Shown here: positions 6,495 to 13,537 of the stretch, piece after piece
Position numbering within the stretch: position 1 is the stretch's first letter
Layout: each line of letters opens with the position of its first letter
Source: Chloroflexota bacterium
GTDB taxonomy: Bacteria > Chloroflexota > Ktedonobacteria > Ktedonobacterales > Ktedonobacteraceae
DNA: 14,811 nucleotides
NCBI GenBank assembly: GCA_005881295.1
Contig: VBHS01000296.1
Location: forward strand, 1-14,811
Direction of reading: 5' to 3'
Notes under the pieces: model-generated
The model's database searches: none
What the model saw: only the letters and a program-made list of their open reading frames with translations
What the model was told of the DNA's origin: nothing
Translations under genes and position numbers: made by a program

Positions 6495-6532
6495 CGGTTG
6501 ACATGGTTCTGGTAGAGTAACCATGTCAACCG
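6495..6532. repeat. Perfect 14-bp inverted repeat between the respiratory operon and glgA
   Basis: CGGTTGACATGGTT (6495-6508) and AACCATGTCAACCG (6519-6532) are exact reverse complements around the 10-base loop CTGGTAGAGT. The repeat lies 20 bases after the stop of the polytopic membrane gene and abuts the -35 region of glgA. It may terminate the respiratory operon (the minus strand continues GATGTGCTTTT, a weak and delayed T-tract) or serve as an operator for glgA. Confidence 0.7.
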
Positions 6533-6552
6533 TAAATGAGCATGTGGCACAG

Positions 6553-8034
6553 CTATACCTTGTAGCGGTTCCGCATCAAGAAGTAGAATTGGACCGCGGC
6601 CAAAATACCCATGATTGCGAGCAATACTACCCCATCTGCCTGACCAGGGGTTGGCGGCGTATTGGGAGCAGGGTGCGCAGGGATGATCGTACCAGAGATA
6701 TAAGGTATGTTCGGCGCTGTTGGGTCGCCCGGAAAGACCGGGATAGAGAAGAAGGCAAACGACGCCACGTAGATAAACAGGCAGGTGCCAAAAACCAACC
6801 ACATACCAAGGCATCCCAGGTTATTTTCACCAACAATCGCGAACTCACGGCGCGCCACACTCGTCCAGATCGTTGCAAGTACCAGCATACCGCCGGTCAA
6901 CATCATGGCCGTCAGGACCTCAGTGGGATTGGTATGGACCAGGAACGTAGCCAGGCCAAGCACAGCTGCGGTAGTGACGCTACTAATCACCACAAGGTTA
7001 CGATGCGATTTCCATGCCCAGACAGCAGCCATGAGCAGGATAAAGAAGTTAGTGGTGATCAAGGCATCGATGATATAGCCGGCCTGCGGCGTAAAGGCAC
7101 AACTTTGAGGAACAGCCGATTTTTTCGCACAGAGCGTCAGGTAGTCGCCAAGCCCAATAAACGTCCAGCTATGCATCCAGGTAACAAGAGGATAGAGCAG
7201 GAGCCACACCAGCAGCAGAATCGCTCCAGTTTGCGCCAGGCCAAGAGCGCCAAACGCGTACAAAGGTGACATTGTGCGCTTGCGCACCGGGCGCATCAGG
7301 TAGTGCAGCCGTAGCGCAAAAGCGCCAAGGGTCAGAAAAATAGCAGCGCCTAGCCAGATGTAGAGGATAGCATCGATGATCAACTGTGCCTGGACGGGGT
7401 TTCCTGGACTGATGGCATAAGCCAGGCCATTGTCGTTGAAAAGAGTGTATCCAACCATAAAGAGGATGAGTATCATGATAGCCGCGATAATCATCCCCCT
7501 GATTGCCGGTGTGGTTCCCAGGTCACGGCGATCTGGATTATGGCGTTCACGTGTAGCGAGCACGCTGTAAAAAACCATGGCGACACCGACAAACAACACT
7601 GCCAGCCCAACCATGACGAGATCAATCGCGCCTGGTTCAAACCATAACACCTTTCCCCCAAGTAACGGGAACCAGGAAGAGTTGGCGTTAGGGAAATACT
7701 GATTCCCTGTCATACCAGTGGCGAGCGCAATCACCAGGCCACCCAGCGTTAAAACCGTGCCTAGAGCGCTGAATACGACAGGGGGTATTACCGGCTTTGG
7801 ATCGAAGAGCAACACGATAACCTGAATGACAACAAAGCCAGCCAGGCAGGTCGCCGCCAATGCGATCATGCCCAGTTCCAGCCCTTGCAGTGAAGCCGAT
7901 GTCATCTGGTTATAAATATATCCCGGGATTTGCCCTATCAGGAGGGCGGCAATGAAAAAGTAACCAACCGCGAAAATCATTGCTCGCGCCCAGGACATGC
8001 GTTCCGGGATTTCCCGTTGTTGAGCTTGTTGCAT
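6553..8034 (-). CDS. Polytopic membrane protein (about 12 TM) at the end of the quinol oxidase operon
   Basis: A 493-residue protein with about 12 hydrophobic helices, the first near residues 19-41 (FAVGYFFIAALLIGQIPGYI) and the last near 470-487. I do not recognise a family. There are no heme-copper oxidase, NuoL/M/N or transporter signatures. Histidines near helix ends (LRLHYLM, TWMHSW, KSHRN, LVHTNP) could be ligands, but that is speculation. It is the last gene of the operon with cytochrome b, Rieske and cytochrome c. It starts 27 bases after the c/Cu gene, with AAGGGA as ribosome site. Its position suggests an accessory or integral subunit of the quinol:acceptor complex, or a partner redox or ion-translocating protein. 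The ATG at 8034 (MQQAQQREIPERMSW) fits a cytoplasmic N-terminus. Confidence 0.75.
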   Translation of the reverse strand: MQQAQQREIPERMSWARAMIFAVGYFFIAALLIGQIPGYIYNQMTSASLQGLELGMIALAATCLAGFVVIQVIVLLFDPKPVIPPVVFSALGTVLTLGGLVIALATGMTGNQYFPNANSSWFPLLGGKVLWFEPGAIDLVMVGLAVLFVGVAMVFYSVLATRERHNPDRRDLGTTPAIRGMIIAAIMILILFMVGYTLFNDNGLAYAISPGNPVQAQLIIDAILYIWLGAAIFLTLGAFALRLHYLMRPVRKRTMSPLYAFGALGLAQTGAILLLVWLLLYPLVTWMHSWTFIGLGDYLTLCAKKSAVPQSCAFTPQAGYIIDALITTNFFILLMAAVWAWKSHRNLVVISSVTTAAVLGLATFLVHTNPTEVLTAMMLTGGMLVLATIWTSVARREFAIVGENNLGCLGMWLVFGTCLFIYVASFAFFSIPVFPGDPTAPNIPYISGTIIPAHPAPNTPPTPGQADGVVLLAIMGILAAVQFYFLMRNRYKV

Positions 8035-8061
8035 GGAAGCAATCCCTTTCGACAGCTTGAT

Positions 8062-9039
8062 TTATTGAACTATCGTCAGTTCAGCCAGCATCGAAGGGTG
8101 AATCTGACAGTAATAGACAACTGTATGGGTTTTCGGATTAAAGTTATAGGCGGCTGCAGTTACCGTGTAGCTGTATGTCGCATTTGGCGTAATAGCGTTA
8201 GATATGCCAGAATCGAAGATGTTCTTGGCAATCTTAATGTTGCTGACATCGGTTCCCTGGATGGCTGTGACGGTGTGTGGCGTTGTACTCTTATTCACCC
8301 AGGTGATAGTGGTACCAACTTTCACCTTCACATTCAGAGGCGCAAAGCAGGCGGGCGTACAAGTGGCCCCTGCCGGAGGCGCCCCCATATCGATAGTCAC
8401 CTTGTTCTGCTTGGTCATATCAACTGGATTGCCAAATTGTCCAGTGCTTTCTTGCGCAACCGCCGTCTGATAGGCAGTAGGGTTCTGCGACTGTATCAAG
8501 TTCGGTATCTGGTTAAAGCCATTAGGACCGCTCAGGCCATTTTTCTGCAGATAGGCCGGGTCGGAGGAACGAATGAGATCAAAGAGATATTGAATGTCGT
8601 CATCAGTTAACGGGCCTCCATAGCGATCGCTCCAAGCGGGCATGAGAGGTGTCGCTAAATTAGAAGTATCATAGACTCCAGCACTGATGATGCGCAGCAG
8701 GTCGGCATCAGTCAAATTGCTGACAGCAGGATTGCCATTGATTTTGGGACCTGTGTGCCCCTGTCCTTTGGTGCCATGACACTGATAACAATACTGCGCG
8801 TAGAGCATTGCGCCGTTCTGCACCGAGGTGGTGTGTTGTTGCGCTTTCGCTACCGCCTCGTTATTCGTCTCTACAATCCAAAAAATCGGGATCATTATAG
8901 AGACAACAGCGAGCATGATCAGTGCCCCATACCCCGTCTTTTCAACGGCATTGGTGCGCGAATAGAAGACGAAGAGCAAGGCACCAACAGCTATCACAAT
9001 CACCAGCAAGTTTATTGCGGTCTGAATTGGATCGATCAT
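8062..9039 (-). CDS. Membrane-anchored cytochrome c / blue copper (cupredoxin) fusion
   Basis: A 325-residue electron carrier. Two N-terminal membrane helices (about 6-26 and 37-57) anchor it. A class I monoheme cytochrome c domain follows: CYQCH (84-88) for covalent heme, with Met133 in PLMPAW as probable sixth ligand. After a linker comes a cupredoxin domain (about 212-325) with copper ligands His255 (TPHTV) and Cys311, His314 and Met317 (YYCQIHPSMLAELTIV), the plastocyanin/amicyanin pattern. Cys227 and Cys231 (TCTPAC) may form an extra disulfide. It probably accepts electrons from the Rieske protein encoded just upstream and passes them to a terminal oxidase or soluble carrier outside the membrane. 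ATG at 9039 has AAAGG upstream; an 11-residue longer start (9072) would fall inside a hairpin. The gene starts 45 bases after the Rieske stop. Confidence 0.9.
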   Translation of the reverse strand: MIDPIQTAINLLVIVIAVGALLFVFYSRTNAVEKTGYGALIMLAVVSIMIPIFWIVETNNEAVAKAQQHTTSVQNGAMLYAQYCYQCHGTKGQGHTGPKINGNPAVSNLTDADLLRIISAGVYDTSNLATPLMPAWSDRYGGPLTDDDIQYLFDLIRSSDPAYLQKNGLSGPNGFNQIPNLIQSQNPTAYQTAVAQESTGQFGNPVDMTKQNKVTIDMGAPPAGATCTPACFAPLNVKVKVGTTITWVNKSTTPHTVTAIQGTDVSNIKIAKNIFDSGISNAITPNATYSYTVTAAAYNFNPKTHTVVYYCQIHPSMLAELTIVQ

Positions 9040-9057
9040 AAATACACAACCTTTAAC

Positions 9058-9088
9058 ATAAGGGCATTGCACATGCGCATGCCCTTAT
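9058..9088. repeat. Intra-operon hairpin overlapping the Rieske stop codon
   Basis: ATAAGGGCAT (9058-9067) and ATGCCCTTAT (9079-9088) are perfect complements with an 11-base loop. The hairpin spans the Rieske stop codon (9085-9087) and ends about 18 bases before the cytochrome c/Cu start. There is no T-run on the minus strand, so mRNA processing or differential stability is more likely than full termination. Confidence 0.6.
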
Positions 9089-9780
9089 ACACTGCATGCT
9101 ACGCTTGGTGGCGCAATCAAACGCGTTGTCTGGTCAGGATGTGGCACTTTATTGTTGAGTGTTGCTGTGTCAACCACCACATCTTCTCCATTGAAGGAGA
9201 GGGCGAAGCGATCCAGGCTCCTTGGCGCCGGACCGTCCAGGAATTCACCAGTCACATTATAATGAGAGCCGTGACAGGGGCATTTGAAGCTGACGCAATT
9301 ATCCCTGAATGGGACCGTACACCCCAGGTGAACGCAGCGCTGGTACAGCGCGATCCAATACGAACCGTCGCTATCTTTCACGACCGATTCTGCATCCAGC
9401 TGGTCTGATAGATTGGAACCGTTCAGTAGAAACTGCGTATCTTTCGCCAAATGCATCACGTAGGTCTTGGCTTCCTGCCGGTAGAAAACGCCAGCCTGAC
9501 CTATTTTGAAATCGGACGGCTTGGCCGCCGTAAAATCTGCCTTTTTCCCAACATTGAGAGCAGAACCAAACTGACCTGCCAGGTTCGGGTAAAGCATATA
9601 CAACGAACCCGCAACAGCGGCAGTCGTTGATAGACCCCACACGGCAAGCATCGACCGCCGCAGGAAACGCCGCCGCGATAACCGCTCTTTGGCAATCTCC
9701 GCCGCTTCGGCGCCGCCACCATGCAATACCTCATACTGCTGCGGCGTAATTTGCGGTCTATTTACATCATCGGTAATCAA
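9085..9780 (-). CDS. Rieske [2Fe-2S] protein of a cytochrome bc/b6f complex
   Basis: The 231-residue protein carries electrons from quinol to cytochrome c. It has a cytoplasmic head, a twin-arginine stretch LSRRRFLRRS (34-43) and a hydrophobic anchor (about 43-65), as expected of Tat-exported Rieske proteins kept in the membrane by the uncleaved signal. The cluster domain has CVHLGC (149-154) and CPCHGSHYN (167-175). By family rules Cys149, His151, Cys167 and His170 bind the cluster, and Cys154-Cys169 form the disulfide. I chose TTG at 9780 because GAGAGG lies 6 bases upstream and it clears the preceding stop. The ATG at 9846 would overlap the cytochrome b C-terminal gene by 40 bases and lacks a ribosome site. 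Confidence 0.93.
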   Translation of the reverse strand: MITDDVNRPQITPQQYEVLHGGGAEAAEIAKERLSRRRFLRRSMLAVWGLSTTAAVAGSLYMLYPNLAGQFGSALNVGKKADFTAAKPSDFKIGQAGVFYRQEAKTYVMHLAKDTQFLLNGSNLSDQLDAESVVKDSDGSYWIALYQRCVHLGCTVPFRDNCVSFKCPCHGSHYNVTGEFLDGPAPRSLDRFALSFNGEDVVVDTATLNNKVPHPDQTTRLIAPPSVACSV

Positions 9781-9806
9781 GGTAGTCCTCTCAGTCTTGT
9801 CCGCGG

Positions 9807-10346
9807 CTATAAGTTGAAGTACATATTCACCCAGGGCCACACCCATAGCCAGCCAGGGCCGCGGAAGAAACTGCCGGCTAATGTCACTACTGCCCAGAAT
9901 ATCAGAAACATGGTGAAGGTAATGATGGCAACTTTGCGGTCAGCATAGGCACGGCTGGGATTGCGATCAATATACGGCAGCACAGCAAGAGCGACAAGCA
10001 CCAGGCCGGGAACGAGTACTCCACCTGTGGTTGGGGGGAAGTAGTGGAGTAGTTCCTGCAAACCCAGGAAATACCAGGGAGCTTTTGCTGGATTTGGTGT
10101 CACATTTGGGTTAGCAGGCAACTCCAGAGGAGCATTGATCTGCAACGCCAGTAAGGTAACCATCACCGTGACAATCGTCGCGGCGAAAAATTCTCGCACA
10201 AGCAGGTGGGGCCATACGAAGACTGAATCTTCCAGTGGCTTCTCTACACGAGTGATAGCTTCCTGCCTGACCACTGCCAGGGTGCGATAACGTCTCTGGG
10301 TCGCAGAAGCCTGCGTTTGCGTTCTTGGTTCTTGTTCAATTGACAT
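9807..10346 (-). CDS. Cytochrome b C-terminal domain (subunit IV / petD-like)
   Basis: A 179-residue protein with three membrane helices (about 52-70, 109-125 and 138-160), equal to b6f subunit IV or the C-terminal third of cytochrome b. The quinol-site block is AKAPWYFLGLQELLHYFPP (87-105). The canonical PEWY motif reads APWY (89-92), lacking the Glu that in mitochondrial-type enzymes takes part in proton release at the Qo site. Variants of this kind occur, as I recall, in menaquinol-using bacteria. The first 40 residues are a polar cytoplasmic extension. ATG 10346 is preceded by GAGGAG at about 11 bases. It follows the petB-like gene after 74 bases and precedes the Rieske gene by 26. Confidence 0.92.
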   Translation of the reverse strand: MSIEQEPRTQTQASATQRRYRTLAVVRQEAITRVEKPLEDSVFVWPHLLVREFFAATIVTVMVTLLALQINAPLELPANPNVTPNPAKAPWYFLGLQELLHYFPPTTGGVLVPGLVLVALAVLPYIDRNPSRAYADRKVAIITFTMFLIFWAVVTLAGSFFRGPGWLWVWPWVNMYFNL

Positions 10347-10378
10347 AGTTTCGGCATCTCCTCACTCATAGCACCGTA

Positions 10379-10397
10379 GGGAGTACGGCACACTCCC
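10379..10397. repeat. Small hairpin in the petB-petD-like spacer
   Basis: GGGAGT (10379-10384) and ACTCCC (10392-10397) can pair around a 7-base loop within the 74-base spacer. It is short and may be chance. If real, it could influence mRNA processing between the two cytochrome b halves. Confidence 0.3.
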
Positions 10398-10420
10398 CAA
10401 CGGCAGAGACATCCCAATCA

Positions 10421-11227
10421 CTAGCGAGCAGCACCAACTGTGGAACGCTCTGCGCTGCTTTCAATTTCTCTACGAGAGGGAGGCGGCGGGCCAGCCTCAC
10501 CACCATCTTTACGAATACGCCAGAAGTGAACTGCCATTAATAACGCTGCAGCGAGTGGAAGCAGGATCACATGAGCCACATAGAAGCGGATCAATGTTGG
10601 TTGACCAACAGCGGAGCCTCCAACCATCACTTTATAGACGGTATCGCCTAAAATCGGTGTATATGGCGCCAGATTTGTACCAACCGTAATAGCCCAAATC
10701 GCGATCTGGTCCCATGGCAAGAGATAGCCAGTGAAACTCAAAAAGAGTGTGACAAAGAAAAGGAAGACGCCGACCACCCAGTTGAACTCTCTTGGTGGCT
10801 TGTATGCGCCATGGTAGAAGACGCGTATCATATGCAGTGCCACCGACACAACCATCAGGTGAGCAGCCCAACGATGCATATTACGCACCAGTTGCCCGAA
10901 TGAGACAGCGCTATCCAACTGGTTGATATTCTGATAGGCCACGTGTGTTTCTGGGATGTAAAAGAACATCAGGAACACACCGGTGAGCGTCAGCAGCAGG
11001 AATAAGAAAAATGAGATACCACCCATACACCAGGTATAGGTGATCTTCATCGCCTGGCGGCTGACTTTCACGGGGTGCAAGTGCAGAAATACATTCCCCA
11101 TCATAACCAGAGACTGGTTCAGCGGGGTATCGGGATAGCCGTGGCGCATCACTGAACGCCAAACTTGACTCTCGACCATCTTCTGGGTCATTGTGTCGAG
11201 CAAGCTTTTTTTGCTAGTAGAGCTCAC
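10421..11227 (-). CDS. Cytochrome b N-terminal domain (cytochrome b6 / petB-like)
   Basis: A 268-residue protein with four membrane helices, holding the two b hemes of a quinol:cytochrome c oxidoreductase. His118 and His132 (MHRWAAHLMVVSVALHM) are separated by 13 residues. His219 and His234 (YVAHVILLPLAAALLMAVHF) are separated by 14. The 13/14 pattern, PWDQ (171-174) and KPPREFNWVVGV (143-154) are b6f-like rather than bc1-like. Cys67 in TWCMGGIS aligns with the b6 Cys that binds heme ci covalently. The start is GTG at 11227, supported by AGGAGG four bases upstream. It is the first gene of the five-gene operon, behind an extended -10 promoter at 11319-11327. The Pro-rich tail (PPPPSRRE) is cytoplasmic. 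Confidence 0.95.
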   Translation of the reverse strand: MSSTSKKSLLDTMTQKMVESQVWRSVMRHGYPDTPLNQSLVMMGNVFLHLHPVKVSRQAMKITYTWCMGGISFFLFLLLTLTGVFLMFFYIPETHVAYQNINQLDSAVSFGQLVRNMHRWAAHLMVVSVALHMIRVFYHGAYKPPREFNWVVGVFLFFVTLFLSFTGYLLPWDQIAIWAITVGTNLAPYTPILGDTVYKVMVGGSAVGQPTLIRFYVAHVILLPLAAALLMAVHFWRIRKDGGEAGPPPPSRREIESSAERSTVGAAR

Positions 11228-11318
11228 TTTGCCTCCTCAAAAGATCATGCCTCGTTGTCAGACCAGGACAGGATAAATAAAGAAGCCTGGTCACAAAAGT
11301 CCTTACTCTCTGTGAGAG

Positions 11319-11327
11319 ATTATAACA
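11319..11327 (-). promoter_or_regulatory. Extended -10 promoter of the respiratory operon
   Basis: The minus strand reads TGTTATAAT (hexamer at 11319-11324), identical to the DUF1992 promoter. The -35 region is poor, as expected for an extended -10 type or an activator-dependent promoter. Transcription would start near 11312, giving a leader of about 85 bases with a 7-bp stem and AGGAGG at its end. Confidence 0.5.
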
Positions 11328-11627
11328 TACACACGGAAAAGGCTGATACCCCCCCACGCACGATCATTGGCAGGGATACACTACTTCTAAGTCCCAAGAG
11401 TGAACGGTCTTCATTCTTAATTGTAATGAACTTTCTACACAATTGAGAAGAGTAAATAGCCTGTCCTAAGACGCTTGTTCATAGAATACTTGCTCACATC
11501 GTTACGAACATCAGGTGCTCACCCTATTTTTTTAAAGTGTACACCTGATTTCCAGTCCGAGCTTCATGCTCAGCTTCCGAACATCGCGATAGCCAGACAT
11601 GATACGCATTCCAACGATGTACTTCAT

Positions 11628-11657
11628 TTGACATGCTGCTGAGAGTATAGCTACAAT
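11628..11657 (+). promoter_or_regulatory. Promoter of the histidine kinase / response regulator pair
   Basis: A perfect TTGACA (11628-11633) and TACAAT (11652-11657) lie 18 bases apart. Transcription would begin near 11664, inside the palindrome TTGTATACAA (11661-11670). The leader is about 50 bases. An AAGGAG near its 5' end is too far (about 37 bases) from the ATG at 11713 to act on it. Confidence 0.55.
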
Positions 11658-11660
11658 GTA

Positions 11661-11670
11661 TTGTATACAA
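11661..11670. promoter_or_regulatory. Palindrome TTGTATACAA at the predicted start of transcription
   Basis: A perfect 10-bp palindrome sits where the kinase promoter should initiate, next to a second imperfect repeat ACAATGTATTGT (11653-11664) that covers the -10. This is a good place for a repressor or autoregulator dimer, but the binding protein is unknown. Confidence 0.35.
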
Positions 11671-11712
11671 AGGAGTTTGCAGCTGTAAATAGCTGTGAAA
11701 TAAAATAACACT

Positions 11713-12810
11713 ATGGTCCATTCCAAAAGCGAAACACAAACAAGTACCCGAATACCTGGGATCTTCAGACCGCTGCTCAGCTTGCCTGTATTCTATAAAG
11801 TTCTTTTTGCCAATAGTTTGATCATCTTCGTTGGAGCTACAGGAGGTACCTGGCTTGCCTCGAATCTCGGCAACAGTCGACAGGCGCTCGCTACACCGAC
11901 CTCCCTGATCATCTTCGTCGTTGTGGGTTGGCTCGTCAGTATCGCCCTCAACTTTGTCGTACTGCAGGTCGCTTTTCGCCCTTTGCAAGACCTGGGCAAG
12001 GTCATGAATCGCGTCCAGGTGGGTGAACGATCTTTACGCGCACCTACGACTGGAGTTGACCCCGAAGCTGATCAACTTGCTCAGACATTCAACATGATGC
12101 TTGAAGCGATAGATGATGCAACCCGGCTACGTGCCAGCCAGATTATCAACGCACAGGAACAAGAACGCAAGCGTATCGCACGGGAACTTCACGATGAGAC
12201 GAGCCAGGTGCTCACCTCGTTACTGATCAGCCTGGCAATACTCGAGGAGTCGATCACTACGCAAGAAGCTCGTGACCGCATCGCCGATACACGTAAACTG
12301 GCACACCAGACCTTGCGCGCCATTCGCAACCTGAGTATTGATCTGCGCCCTAGCGCGCTTGACGATTTAGGCTTATTACCCGCGCTGCGCTGGTACGTGA
12401 AAGAATACCAGCAAAAGTGCTCAATCGTTGTTGAATTTGCTGCGCACGGTTTCAAAGAGCGACTACCAGCTGAAGTAGAGACAGCTCTCTATAGAATAGT
12501 GCAGGAATCTCTCACTAATACTGCTCGCCACGCCAATGCCCATAAAGTGCTCATCACTATGAAAGAGGACGCCGACACCGTATATGTCACCATTAAAGAT
12601 GATGGCTGCGGCTTCGATGTAGGTACATTACTCAAAACTCCCGATCAAGAACGGGGATTAGGGTTGGCAGGAATGAACGAGCGCGCAGTTTTACTAGATG
12701 GTTCATTATCTATTCATAGTGGCCCCGGACGCGGCACAACTATCGAAGTTCATATACCCCTGACGCCAGCGGAAAAACCAGCCGAGCAAAAAATTGCTTC
12801 AAATCTTTAA
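11713..12810 (+). CDS. NarL-family sensor histidine kinase (HisKA_3)
   Basis: A 365-residue membrane kinase. Two helices (about 29-49 and 64-86) enclose an external loop of only about 14 residues, so it probably senses within or at the membrane, or through a partner. A HAMP linker (about 88-140) follows. The HisKA_3 phospho-acceptor helix reads EQERKRIARELHDETSQVLT, with His160 as the site. The ATPase domain has the N box YRIVQESLTNTARHANA (260-276), DDGCGFD (296-302) and RGLGLAGMNERA (314-325). The catalytic elements look intact. The gene is followed after 48 bases by its likely partner response regulator. ATG 11713 is the only plausible start because a TAA lies in frame 12 bases upstream; no Shine-Dalgarno is seen. 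Confidence 0.93.
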   Translation: MVHSKSETQTSTRIPGIFRPLLSLPVFYKVLFANSLIIFVGATGGTWLASNLGNSRQALATPTSLIIFVVVGWLVSIALNFVVLQVAFRPLQDLGKVMNRVQVGERSLRAPTTGVDPEADQLAQTFNMMLEAIDDATRLRASQIINAQEQERKRIARELHDETSQVLTSLLISLAILEESITTQEARDRIADTRKLAHQTLRAIRNLSIDLRPSALDDLGLLPALRWYVKEYQQKCSIVVEFAAHGFKERLPAEVETALYRIVQESLTNTARHANAHKVLITMKEDADTVYVTIKDDGCGFDVGTLLKTPDQERGLGLAGMNERAVLLDGSLSIHSGPGRGTTIEVHIPLTPAEKPAEQKIASNL

Positions 12811-12858
12811 TGGTACGTCTGATCGCTGGCAATCTATGCAAGACAGGAATTCGTTTCG

Positions 12859-13509
12859 ATGAAGATACATATCTTACTCGCTGATGATCATACAATTTTA
12901 CGCGCTGGGCTGAAAATGATGCTGAATGCCCAACCAGATATGGAGGTGGTCGGTGAAGCGCAGGACGGTCGCCAGGCTCTTCAAGAGGCTCAGCGTTTGC
13001 AGCCCGACATCATTCTCATGGATATTACTATGCCAGATATGAATGGCATTGAAGCGACGAGACAAATTAAAAAATTGGTACCAGAGGTGAAGGTTCTTGT
13101 ACTCACGATGCATGAAAATGAGGAATATGTCTTCCAGGCGCTAAGAGCCGGTGCATCGGGTTACATGCTCAAGGAAGCAGCCGATACCGAACTGATTACT
13201 GCTTTACATGTCATACGCAGCGGACAATTCTATCTCTCACCTACCGCCCAATCCGTTATGGTGGGAGATTATCTGCAGCGAGTACGCAGCGGTGAGGAGA
13301 AAGATAGTTACAGTAGCCTTACAGAACGCGAACGCGAAATACTCAAATTAGTAGCCGAGGGTTACACCAACAACCAGATCGCTGAACGCCTGGTAATCAG
13401 TCCTAAAACGGTGGACACACATCGTACCCATGTGATGGATAAACTCAATCTACATAGCCGCGCCGAACTTGTCAAATATGCGATGCGGCGCGGCCTACTG
13501 GAAGACTAG
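12859..13509 (+). CDS. NarL/LuxR-type response regulator
   Basis: A 216-residue DNA-binding regulator, the likely partner of the kinase upstream. The receiver domain (1-120) has the acidic pair Asp9-Asp10 (LLADDH), phospho-acceptor Asp55 (IILMDITMPD), switch Thr83 (LVLTMHE) and Lys105 (GYMLKEA). After a linker, the LuxR-type HTH (about 153-210) reads LTEREREILKLVAEGYTNNQ, then KTVDTHRTHVMDKLNLHSRA, with the usual scaffold and recognition helices. Length is typical. AGGA lies about 10 bases before the ATG. The target is unknown. The divergent respiratory operon and the kinase's own promoter, both with nearby inverted repeats, are candidates by proximity. Confidence 0.95.
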   Translation: MKIHILLADDHTILRAGLKMMLNAQPDMEVVGEAQDGRQALQEAQRLQPDIILMDITMPDMNGIEATRQIKKLVPEVKVLVLTMHENEEYVFQALRAGASGYMLKEAADTELITALHVIRSGQFYLSPTAQSVMVGDYLQRVRSGEEKDSYSSLTEREREILKLVAEGYTNNQIAERLVISPKTVDTHRTHVMDKLNLHSRAELVKYAMRRGLLED

Positions 13510-13537
13510 TGGGCATCATCAAGAGTGCGAGGACGAA

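Larger units (their letters stand above)
11228..11712. other. 485-base divergent intergenic region with inverted repeats
   Basis: No convincing gene is seen. It holds the leader of the respiratory operon, including a 7-bp inverted repeat GACCAGG (11261-11267) / CCTGGTC (11286-11292), and the operon promoter. Further right are an 8-bp inverted repeat ATCAGGTG (11510-11517) / CACCTGAT (11542-11549) around an A/T-rich loop with a 7-T run, the kinase promoter, and the palindrome TTGTATACAA. A minus-strand frame ending at 11532 (internal start MKYIVGMRIMSGYRDVRKLS) has no ribosome site and was not called. Confidence 0.5.

Noticed and set aside
6523..7269. Long plus-strand open frame (248 codons) opposite the polytopic membrane gene
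   Set aside because: It is antisense to a clear hydrophobic membrane protein; its product is Arg/His/Gln-rich with no domain, as expected of a shadow frame.
7930..8610. Plus-strand open frame (226 codons) across the membrane gene start and the c/Cu gene
   Set aside because: It spans two real genes and their spacer on the opposite strand and has no ribosome site or recognisable motif.
8755..9408. Plus-strand open frame (217 codons) opposite the c/Cu and Rieske genes
   Set aside because: It is antisense to two motif-verified genes; composition is irregular and no family is suggested.
11524..11726. Minus-strand short frames in the divergent spacer (for example MKYIVGMRIMSGYRDVRKLS)
   Set aside because: They look faintly protein-like but lack a ribosome site, overlap the kinase promoter and start, and match no family I know. 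Conservation would be needed to revive them.
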